A stretch of DNA of 5,034 nt from Actinomycetes bacterium (lineage in GTDB: Bacteria > Actinomycetota > Acidimicrobiia > Acidimicrobiales > RAAP-2), in assembly GCA_021795095.1 (NCBI GenBank), contig JAJYPU010000141.1:1-5034 (forward strand), read 5' to 3'. A model generated the notes under the pieces. That model made no database searches. It had not been told where the DNA came from and saw nothing but the letters and a program-made list of their open reading frames with translations. Position 1 is the first letter of the stretch. Every line of letters starts with the position of its first letter. Below, piece after piece: positions 1 to 5,034 of the stretch. The position numbers were made by a program, and so were the translations under genes.

Positions 1-704
1 CGCTCGAGAGCGAAGGCGACGTGGTGATACGAGCCGGGCCGCTCGCGGTCCTCGAGCTCGGCCTGGGAGACGGCGGTACGAAAGTCGACGTCCCAGAGGG
101 TCGGCGCGACGCTCGAGTAGACCTCGCCGCGCTGCAGCATCTCGAGGAAGCCCCGCTGGGAGATGGCCTGGGTGGACGGCGAGATCGTCGCGTACTCGAG
201 ACTCCAGTCGATCGAGACCCCGAGGTGACGCCAGAGGTTCTTGAAGACCTCCTCGTCGGTCGTGGTCAGGTGCTGGCAGAGCTCGACGAAGTTGCGCCGG
301 CTGATCGAGCGCTTCTCGGTGACCTTGCCGGCGACCGGCTCGGGCACGATGAAGTCGGGGTCGTAGGGCAGGCTCGGGTCACAGCGCACGCCGAAGTAGT
401 TCTCCACGCGCCGCTCGGTCGGTAACCCGTTGTCATCCCAGCCCATCGGATAGAAGACGTCGCGGCCCCGCATGCGCCAAAAGCGCGCCAGGAGGTCGGT
501 GTGGGTGTAGCTGAAGACGTGGCCGATGTGCAAGGAACCCGAGACCGTGGGCGGGGGGGTGTCGATCGAGAAGACGGTCTCGCGCGTGGCGCTGCGGTTA
601 AAGCGGTAGACGCCCTCGTCCTCCCAGCGCGCCAGCCAGGCGGCTTCGAGCCCGTCGACGCTCGGGCGCTCGGGGACGGACGGAAGTTGACGGGCGTTGG
701 GCAT
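1..704 (-). CDS. valS: Valyl-tRNA synthetase, N-terminal part (cut by window edge)
   Basis: Class I aminoacyl-tRNA synthetase that charges tRNA-Val with valine in the cytoplasm. Reading the minus strand from ATG at 704-702 gives 234 residues (MPNARQLPSVPERPSVDGLE...) with no stop before the window edge; the family is usually about 850-900 residues, so roughly a quarter is present. The class I HIGH signature is intact at residues 59-62 (GSLHIGHVFSYTHTD). It is followed by FYPMGWDDNGLPTERRV at about 84-100, where bacterial enzymes such as the E. coli one carry GTDHAGIATQ; this looks like the archaeal-like ValRS branch found in some bacteria. From about residue 170 the sequence enters the editing (CP1) domain (PTLWDVDFRTAVSQAELED). 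The start is well placed: an in-frame TAA lies 15 bases upstream (719-717) with no other start codon between. No Shine-Dalgarno is visible. It is divergent from cysS across 20 bp. The identity is firm; the branch assignment is from memory of family motifs. Confidence 0.95.
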   Translation of the reverse strand, partial: MPNARQLPSVPERPSVDGLEAAWLARWEDEGVYRFNRSATRETVFSIDTPPPTVSGSLHIGHVFSYTHTDLLARFWRMRGRDVFYPMGWDDNGLPTERRVENYFGVRCDPSLPYDPDFIVPEPVAGKVTEKRSISRRNFVELCQHLTTTDEEVFKNLWRHLGVSIDWSLEYATISPSTQAISQRGFLEMLQRGEVYSSVAPTLWDVDFRTAVSQAELEDRERPGSYHHVAFALE

Positions 705-724
705 TGTTGGCGTAGTTTAGAGCA
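705..724. promoter_or_regulatory. Shared divergent promoter core between valS and cysS
   Basis: The two synthetase start codons are only 20 bp apart and no ribosome binding site fits either gene. TAGTTT at 713-718 on the plus strand ends 6 bases before the cysS GTG. Its complement, TAAACT (719-714), ends 9 bases before the valS ATG. Both match the TAnnnT -10 pattern used by housekeeping sigma factors in actinobacteria and would start transcription at, or within a few bases of, each start codon. TTGACG at 687-692 is a possible cysS -35, but its 20-bp spacer is long. The valS side has only a weak -35 candidate (TCGAAC, 741-736). The symmetry is seen in the sequence; its use as a promoter is inferred. 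Confidence 0.45.
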
Positions 725-2116
725 GTGTTTAGCCTGTTCGATTCCGCGCGCGCCACCGTGGCACCCCTGGAACTACGCGAGCGGGGCCGGGTCTCGATCT
801 ACCTCTGCGGGCCGACGGTCTATGACCTGCCCCACCTCGGCCACGGACGCCACGCACTCGTCTGGGACGTGCTGCGGCGCTGGTTCGTCTTTTCCGGCCT
901 CGAGGTCCGCTTCGTCTCAAACATCACCGACATCGACGACAAGATCATCGCGCGCGCCGACGCCGAGCACGTGGCCGAGGAGGAGCTCACCGAGACCTAC
1001 GAGGCCGCCTGGTGGGCCGCCCTGGACGCCCTCGGGGTCGCCCGGCCCGACGCCACGCCCCACGCGACCGCCTACGTCGAGTCGATGGTCGAGCTGATCG
1101 AAGAACTCCTTGAGCGTGACGTCGCCTACGAGCTCGACGACGGCGTTTACTTCGACGTGAGCACGGTCGCTGACTACGGCCTGCTCGCCGGCCAGTCCCT
1201 CGAGAGCCTGCGCAGCGGCGCGCGCATCGAGGCGAACCCCCTCAAGCGATCACCGCTCGACTTCGCGCTCTGGAAGAACGCGAAGTTCGGCGAGCCGAGC
1301 TGGTCCTCACCCTTCGGGTCGGGCCGTCCCGGCTGGCACACCGAGTGCGTGGTGATGTCCCTCGGGTTGCTCGGAGATGGCTTTGACATCCACGGCGGCG
1401 GACTGGACCTCAAGTTCCCCCACCACGAGAACGAGCGAGCCCAGGCGGTTGCGCTCGGGCGTCACTTCGCACGTCACTGGGTCCACCACGGCTGGGTGAT
1501 GGTCGGGGAGGAGAAGATGAGCAAGTCGCTTGGGAACTTCACCTCGCTCACCGACCTGCTCGCCCAGACCGACCCGCGCGCCTACCGGCTGCTCGTGCTG
1601 CGCTCGCACTACCGCAGCCCCATCGAGGTCTCGCCCGCCACGATCAAGGACGCCGAGCGGGCCCTCGCGCGCCTCGACGGTCTGGCTCGTCGTTTCAACC
1701 TGGCGCCCCTCGCCGGGGCGACCCTGGAGCGTTCGTCGAGCGTCGAGTGGCGCGACGAGGGACGCGCGCTCTACGACGTCGTCGCGGCGGCGATGGAGGA
1801 CGACCTCGACACCCCGGCCGCCGTCGCGGTGCTCTTCGAGGCCCTGACGCGCGCCAACTCCCTCGCCGACGAGGGTGCGACGCAGCGTGCGAGCGACCTC
1901 GCCGCCGCGATCGGGGCCTGCTTCGCGGGTCTCGGGCTTCGCCTCGTGGCCGACGCGTCAGCGCTCGACGCCGAGACGGCGGGTCTTGTGGCGCGCCGCG
2001 ACGCCGCGCGCACGGCGCGCGACTGGGCGCTCGCGGACCGCTACCGCGACGAACTCGTCGCACTCGGGTGGATCGTCGAGGACAGTGTTTCGGGCACGGT
2101 GGTGCGTCGCGCCTGA
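725..2116 (+). CDS. cysS: Cysteinyl-tRNA synthetase, complete
   Basis: Class I synthetase that attaches cysteine to tRNA-Cys in the cytoplasm. The 463-residue product matches the usual bacterial length (about 460). The HIGH-type motif is HLGH at residues 37-40 within CGPTVYDLPHLGHGR, and the KMSKS loop is intact at 264-268 (EEKMSKSLGN). The four zinc ligands that discriminate cysteine are present: C28, C208 (GWHTEC), H233 and E237 (FPHHENE). SNITDIDDKI at about 65-74 is also typical. The C-terminal region (about 345-463) is the helical tRNA-binding part, ending in the family-like DWALADRYRDELVALGWIVEDS. The start is GTG at 725; an in-frame TAG at 713-715 with nothing usable between excludes a longer form. 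No Shine-Dalgarno is seen, so a leaderless mRNA is likely. The gene faces the toxin-antitoxin operon tail to tail. Nothing suggests inactivation. Confidence 0.98.
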   Translation: MFSLFDSARATVAPLELRERGRVSIYLCGPTVYDLPHLGHGRHALVWDVLRRWFVFSGLEVRFVSNITDIDDKIIARADAEHVAEEELTETYEAAWWAALDALGVARPDATPHATAYVESMVELIEELLERDVAYELDDGVYFDVSTVADYGLLAGQSLESLRSGARIEANPLKRSPLDFALWKNAKFGEPSWSSPFGSGRPGWHTECVVMSLGLLGDGFDIHGGGLDLKFPHHENERAQAVALGRHFARHWVHHGWVMVGEEKMSKSLGNFTSLTDLLAQTDPRAYRLLVLRSHYRSPIEVSPATIKDAERALARLDGLARRFNLAPLAGATLERSSSVEWRDEGRALYDVVAAAMEDDLDTPAAVAVLFEALTRANSLADEGATQRASDLAAAIGACFAGLGLRLVADASALDAETAGLVARRDAARTARDWALADRYRDELVALGWIVEDSVSGTVVRRA

Positions 2117-2353
2117 CACCTGGATGGTCCGTAGTACCGCGCGATCCTTGCGTCGCCGACTCCCTCGGCCACGCGTATCTGGCCGTCGTGGCGTGTACGG
2201 ATGAATGGTCGTGGCCGGTGACCCAGCGGCCGATCACTCGGCTGCGGTATCGATCGTGTGGCCGGTTACGCCGTACGACGGAACCCGTCGGTCTGTCCCC
2301 AAAGGCGGAGTGGTAATGGTGTGATGGTGCGGCGAAGCAGACCTGGCGACCCT
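2117..2353. other. Non-coding spacer between convergent cysS and AbiE operon
   Basis: These 237 bases hold no recognisable gene or tRNA; no T-loop or acceptor-stem pairing was found. The reading frames through it are extensions of frames overlapping cysS and carry no known domain. It contains short hairpins at 2155-2169 (GCCGA-CTCCC-TCGGC), 2226-2245 and 2276-2290 (CGACGG-AAC-CCGTCG), and an imperfect 12-base repeat, GTGGCCGGTGAC at 2211-2222 and GTGGCCGGTTAC at 2258-2269. No T-run follows the hairpins. It probably holds the transcription end of cysS and perhaps that of the minus-strand operon. Confidence 0.6.
2226..2245. terminator. Candidate GC-rich hairpin terminator without U-tract
   Basis: GCGGCCGA pairs with TCGGCTGC around a TCAC loop: an 8-bp stem with one G-U pair when transcribed from the plus strand. 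It starts 109 bases after the cysS stop and is the strongest stem found in the spacer. It lacks the run of T expected of a classical intrinsic terminator, although hairpins without a U-tract have been proposed as terminators in high-GC actinobacteria. It could serve cysS, or both convergent units. It may also be a chance fold in GC-rich DNA. Confidence 0.25.
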
Positions 2354-2980
2354 CTATGCGCCTTGTAGCGTTGCACCGGCAACCAGGTGATCCAGGCTCT
2401 GGGTTGTCAAGGTTTTGAGTCGAATCGACGGTATCGCCGAAACCCACCGCTGAAGCTCTCGCATGTCGAAGTCCTTCGGCAACTCGAGTTCAGGGAGGGT
2501 GACTTTCCCTTGCCGGACAGAGAATAGGTAGACAACGTCAAAAAGCGCTTTTTCTGGCCGGGCGAATCCGGCTCGGATGCCGGTCTCGTCTTTGAAACCC
2601 CCGAAGAGTTGAGGATGGAGGTGGTGGACTTGGAACTGCCCCACGGACGTATCGACCCGCTTGGTGCGGCCTAGTGACACGGCAAAGATGCCCCGAGGGA
2701 TCTGTTCGATCATGTCGTATCGGGAAAGAGCGGTCCAGCCGGAGATGTAACTGGGGTACGGGTTCGTCAGTGCGAGTAGTACGAAAGCCGGGTCAACCAT
2801 TTGTGCGCCAATCTGCCACAGCCCGTGACTGATCTTCACGACGAGTCCCGATGAGGTGAGTCGAGAGAGGACTCGGGCGGCCACCGCGAGGGACACTCCC
2901 CAGGCGACAGCGGCGTCGCTAGTGGTCACCACAGGGAGACCCAGATCCTGCAATCTCGCGTATCGGTCGATGCCACTCAA
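2354..2980 (-). CDS. AbiEi-family antitoxin / winged-helix repressor (type IV TA)
   Basis: A 208-residue protein resembling AbiEi antitoxins, which oppose AbiEii nucleotidyltransferase toxins and repress their own operon. Residues about 1-58 look like a winged helix-turn-helix: TTSDAAVAWGVSLAVAARVL reads as the helix pair and LTSSGLVVKISHGLWQIG as the wing. The rest fits the AbiEi C-terminal domain: PSYISGWTALSRYDMIEQIP at about 76-95, then HHLHPQLFGGF, then ARPEKALFDVVYL at about 140-152, all typical of the family. The start is TTG at 2980-2978, supported by a strong Shine-Dalgarno 6 bases upstream. The TTGA overlaps the TGA of the preceding toxin gene by four bases, so the two are translationally coupled. 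It ends in TAG at 2356-2354. GC is lower than in the neighbouring synthetases, consistent with acquisition. The family call is by motif resemblance; the exact AbiEi subfamily is not resolved. Confidence 0.87.
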   Translation of the reverse strand: MSGIDRYARLQDLGLPVVTTSDAAVAWGVSLAVAARVLSRLTSSGLVVKISHGLWQIGAQMVDPAFVLLALTNPYPSYISGWTALSRYDMIEQIPRGIFAVSLGRTKRVDTSVGQFQVHHLHPQLFGGFKDETGIRAGFARPEKALFDVVYLFSVRQGKVTLPELELPKDFDMRELQRWVSAIPSIRLKTLTTQSLDHLVAGATLQGA

Positions 2981-3765
2981 GCGCGACCTCTCTCCACGGC
3001 GTTACTCTCGGCGACGTTCGCCAACCAAGTGGCGACCGCTTCGCGCATGCGATCCCACTGATCTTCGTCGTAGAGCACTGCTATATCCGGGTCGAGGAAC
3101 GGCGCCACCTCCGTGACGTAGCGATCGAAGGTGATTTCCAATGCTCGACTCGCTGCTTGCCCAGCGTGTTCGGTCGAGAGCGATTCCTGCACCCCCCTTG
3201 CACGTTGTCGCCTAGACAGAAGGTCGAGATCGAACACATCACGTGCTTTGGTTTCGCTTCGCAGGGCCAATGCGGCGATCTTCTGCTCGATTGCCGCGGT
3301 CGCCCCGTAGTGCTGCACCATTGGTGACTGCAGTCCGTACGGCACCACGACGCCATTGGGTACCACCTCCGCGACGACGTCATCGCTCGACCCGTTTCGG
3401 TCAGAGAACTCGATCTTCGTACGGATCGAATCCGTGTGTCCCGTAGCTCTGAGACCGATCTTCCAACGTCGAGTCGTGTCAGTCTGCTTGGGTGCGGAGA
3501 CCTCCGCGATTTCGACGCCTGCCTGTTGGGCGAGTATCTGTAGAGCTCGCCCTTCGAGGATTTTTCCCACCGTGTCACCGACCTTCCAAGCTTCTCGGCC
3601 AGAGAAGTCCAGGTCTATATCGTTGGAGTAGCGAGGGCTGTCGAAAAAGTACCGGATGTTGGCACCACCCTTGAGTACGAACCAATCCCGCTGGCCGGCG
3701 CCGAGAACGCGCAGGAACAGCAGGTGGAAGACTTCGATTGTCTGAGCGCGTGTGCGGACTTCCAT
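2977..3765 (-). CDS. AbiEii-family nucleotidyltransferase toxin (type IV TA)
   Basis: A 262-residue protein of the AbiEii/AbiGii-type nucleotidyltransferase family (Pfam PF08843, formerly DUF1814). Relatives such as mycobacterial MenT inhibit growth by adding nucleotides to tRNA 3' ends; the target here is unknown. Counting from ATG at 3765, motif I is KGGANIRYFF at 32-41 followed by YSNDIDLDF at 46-54, with likely metal-binding D49 and D51. RTKIEF at 115-120 is the second acidic strand. EQKIAALALR at 160-169 and ARDVFDLDLL at 174-183 match the conserved Lys and RDxxD segments. Nothing is missing, so activity is plausible. The frame stays open to a TTG at 3801, but that TTG is part of the apparent -35 element, and the ATG at 3765 gives the usual family N-terminus. 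It is the first gene of the operon and its TGA overlaps the antitoxin start. Confidence 0.88.
   Translation of the reverse strand: MEVRTRAQTIEVFHLLFLRVLGAGQRDWFVLKGGANIRYFFDSPRYSNDIDLDFSGREAWKVGDTVGKILEGRALQILAQQAGVEIAEVSAPKQTDTTRRWKIGLRATGHTDSIRTKIEFSDRNGSSDDVVAEVVPNGVVVPYGLQSPMVQHYGATAAIEQKIAALALRSETKARDVFDLDLLSRRQRARGVQESLSTEHAGQAASRALEITFDRYVTEVAPFLDPDIAVLYDEDQWDRMREAVATWLANVAESNAVERGRA
2987..2995 (-). promoter_or_regulatory. Strong Shine-Dalgarno for the antitoxin TTG start
   Basis: The minus strand reads GGAGAGAGG, then six bases (TCGCGC), then TTG. This lies inside the last codons of the toxin gene and decides the antitoxin start. It is the clearest ribosome binding site in the window; the toxin, valS and cysS starts lack one. 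Confidence 0.8.
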
Positions 3766-3772
3766 GCGTTTA

Positions 3773-3789
3773 ACAATACAAAATATTGT
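3773..3789. promoter_or_regulatory. Inverted repeat over the -10: candidate AbiEi operator
   Basis: ACAATA (3773-3778) and TATTGT (3784-3789) form a perfect 6-bp inverted repeat with a 5-bp spacer (CAAAA); the centres of the half-sites are 11 bp apart, about one helical turn. One arm is the -10 element itself, so a bound dimer would exclude RNA polymerase. AbiEi antitoxins are known to bind inverted repeats in their own promoters. The repeat is seen; its use by this antitoxin is inferred. Confidence 0.6.
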
Positions 3790-3801
3790 CCTATGTGTCA
3801 A
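3773..3801 (-). promoter_or_regulatory. Promoter of the AbiE-type operon
   Basis: On the minus strand a perfect -35 hexamer TTGACA (3801-3796) is followed, after exactly 17 bp, by TATTGT (3778-3773), a 4/6 match to the -10 consensus. Seven bases then separate the -10 from ATG at 3765, so transcription should begin at or within a base or so of the A of the start codon. The toxin mRNA would then be leaderless, in agreement with the missing Shine-Dalgarno. The local base composition is AT-rich: the 60 bases from 3781 are 40% GC. Confidence 0.75.
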
Positions 3802-3809
3802 CTATGTGT
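3791..3809. repeat. Tandem 8-bp direct repeat across the -35
   Basis: CTATGTGT occurs at 3791-3798 and again at 3802-3809, separated by CAA. The 11-bp period puts both copies on the same face of the helix. On the minus strand the downstream copy supplies the last three bases of the TTGACA -35. It may be a second regulator site, or part of a larger operator together with the adjacent inverted repeat. Confidence 0.6.
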
Positions 3810-3969
3810 GTTGTTACAGATTTCACGTGGCCGGAGCATTGGTGTCGACGGAGTGGTCCCCATCCGGCGGAGAGAAAAGAAGACGGGAATAGGTCACGCT
3901 GCGGTGATGGGTGGCTCGCTGGTACCGAATGTCTGCCACTCAGCTTGCGATTAAACCCTTGGCGCCACG
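3810..3969. other. Non-coding stretch, probably the 3' end of the insertion element
   Basis: These 160 bases lie between the operon promoter and the original stop of the transposase remnant. The long minus-strand frame here has no recognisable domain and partly overlaps the transposase remnant in another frame, so I do not call it. The element's terminal inverted repeat should fall in this stretch, but the other end lies beyond the window and the boundary cannot be set. GTCACGCTGC at 3893-3902 recurs exactly at 3969-3978, across the transposase stop. Confidence 0.45.
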
Positions 3970-5034
3970 TCACGCTGCCTTCTTGACCACCGGATAGCGA
4001 GTTCTTGGCGGTCTTTGCGTGCCCGTGGGGCGTCCGGGACGGGGCTTGGTGAATTTCGGTGGCTGCGCTGGAGTGCCGATCTGTGCGCGCAGTCGGGATA
4101 ATCCCCGGCGAACCCTCACGGGGCTGAGTCACGAAGGCTGACGGCGTTTCTCCCAGGGCAGTCGCTGGTCCCGAACGAGCTCACGAGCGAGACGAAGTTG
4201 GGTGTAGGCCGCGAGAACGAGCCACGTCCAGCGTTCGGCCTGCTCGGGTGTTCGCAGGGCCGGCCTGGTCCAGCCGAGCGTGTTCTTGACGAAGCGAAAC
4301 GTGTTCAATGTCGAAACGTCGCAGGTAGGCCCGCCAGCAGAGGTCCAGATCGGGCTCAGTGGGTCCCGACCACCAGAGCCACAGCGTCTTCTTCACCGCC
4401 GTCGAACCCTTGGGCAAGTGTTCGACCTCGACGCGAATGACACTGCCGCGCACGATCGGCAGCGAGATCGACGCGGCCCAGTGGCCCCGGGTCATCAACT
4501 GAGGGTGCAGCTGGTGCCACACCCGCACGTTGACTCGTCCATAGCGCGGGTCGTGAGAGTCGAGTTCTGCGTCGGGAGTGGTCCAGGTCTCGGGACTCGA
4601 AAGAGCGAACCGCGCCCCGTGGCGCGGTGGTCGACCGCGGCCACCCGTTGGTGGGGCCGGATCGAAGTGGAACACCCGCTTGGAACTAATGCGCACGAGG
4701 GCCTGGGCGTTCACCCCCGAGAGCCCGTTACCAATAGCGATGGGGTCATCGCCCGCATCACAGACGAACAGTGGTGACGCGCCAACGCCATTACCCTCTT
4801 CGAGCGCCGCCACGAGGCGAAGAACCTGGCGAATCGTGGCGTCGGTGGCGTTCTCAGCTGGCGTGATGCGCATGGCGTCCACTGGCGCGGTCCACGAATC
4901 GTGGGCCCAGTCCAACTGGCTGATCCACTGAAAGGACCAGCCGGGCACGATGGGCTTTGAGCCCGAGTGCTGCGAGGCCGAGTAGTGAAAACCCCGTTCG
5001 GGACTGGTCTCGGCGTCTCGTCGCGCCCAGGTGG
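3970..5034 (-). pseudogene. Decayed DDE transposase gene (5' end outside window)
   Basis: Remnant of a DDE transposase of an actinobacterial-type insertion element, similar to families I recall annotated as IS701-like/DDE_5. At the right edge the minus strand reads RRDAETSPERGFHYSASQHS, the usual N-proximal block, in frame with the later GWSFQWISQLDWAHDSWTAP. FVCDAGDDP (D at 4759-4757) carries the second Asp, where relatives usually have DAGYDP. Then come KKTLWLWWSGP and WRAYLRRFDIEH, whose Glu (4306-4304) is the probable catalytic Glu. After His 4303-4301 the frame breaks: CAC-G-TTTCGC lacks two bases of an expected Thr codon. In the shifted frame the family continues (FRFVKNTLGWTRPALRTPEQ) to TGA at 4131-4129. 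Past that stop the same frame still reads as transposase tail (GTPAQPPKFTKPRPGRPTGT) to TGA at 3972-3970. Two separate lesions mark a pseudogene. The continuous N-part would encode a truncated product only. Confidence 0.88.

Noticed and set aside
21..425. Plus-strand open frame of 134 codons
   Set aside because: It lies antisense to the clear valyl-tRNA synthetase frame and has the Arg/Asp/Val-rich composition of a shadow frame in GC-rich DNA.
2117..2353. A tRNA, riboswitch or small RNA downstream of cysS
   Set aside because: Only short isolated hairpins were found, with no cloverleaf, T-box sequence or conserved aptamer core.
1695..2447. Minus-strand 250-codon frame across the end of cysS and the spacer
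   Set aside because: It is antisense to cysS for most of its length, is very rich in Arg, Pro and Ser, and shows no domain; it also overlaps the antitoxin end.
3766..3801. Extension of the toxin to the TTG at 3801 (12 more residues)
   Set aside because: The extension consists of the -35, the -10 and the inverted repeat, and the ATG at 3765 gives the expected family N-terminus.
3791..4132. Minus-strand 113-codon frame upstream of the toxin
   Set aside because: It overlaps the transposase tail in another frame and has no recognisable domain or ribosome binding site.
4198..4777. Plus-strand open frames of 80 and 165 codons
   Set aside because: Both are antisense to the transposase remnant, and their sequences show no family resemblance.
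4181..4948. A complete 255-residue transposase starting at 4948
   Set aside because: Family sequence continues upstream of 4948 to the window edge, and the last 39 residues after the frameshift are out of frame; the true gene is longer and broken.

Overview
The window looks like chromosomal DNA from a high-GC bacterium, probably an actinobacterium (perhaps the Acidimicrobiia). This rests on strong GC bias in the synthetase genes (one counted 60-base line in cysS is 75% GC), the style of the two synthetases, and a transposase of a type I associate with actinobacteria. No rRNA or other phylogenetic marker confirms it.

Layout. (1) Bases 1-704, minus strand: the N-terminal 234 residues of valyl-tRNA synthetase, running off the left edge. 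(2) Bases 705-724: a 20-bp divergent spacer whose 7-bp core, TAGTTTA, can serve as a -10 element in both directions; both synthetase mRNAs are probably leaderless or nearly so. (3) Bases 725-2116, plus strand: complete cysteinyl-tRNA synthetase. (4) Bases 2117-2353: non-coding, with several short GC-rich hairpins between convergent genes. (5) Bases 2354-3765, minus strand: a two-gene AbiE-type (type IV) toxin-antitoxin operon of lower GC (one counted line 58%). The AbiEii nucleotidyltransferase toxin comes first and the AbiEi winged-helix antitoxin second, with the genes overlapping by four bases. (6) Bases 3766-3809: a compact AT-rich promoter/operator for that operon, with a -35, a -10, an inverted repeat over the -10 and a direct repeat over the -35. 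(7) Bases 3810-3969: non-coding, probably the 3' end of an insertion element. (8) Bases 3970-5034, minus strand: a decayed DDE transposase gene with one frameshift and one in-frame stop, running off the right edge.

The synthetases are housekeeping genes for charging tRNA-Val and tRNA-Cys. The toxin-antitoxin operon and the transposase remnant look like acquired accessory DNA placed beside them. The most interesting part is the toxin-antitoxin module. Its gene order is the reverse of the classical AbiE arrangement. The toxin appears to be translated from a leaderless start, while the antitoxin has a strong internal Shine-Dalgarno sequence before a TTG start. The operator signals overlap the promoter, as expected for autoregulation. 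I see no wholly unknown multi-gene system here.
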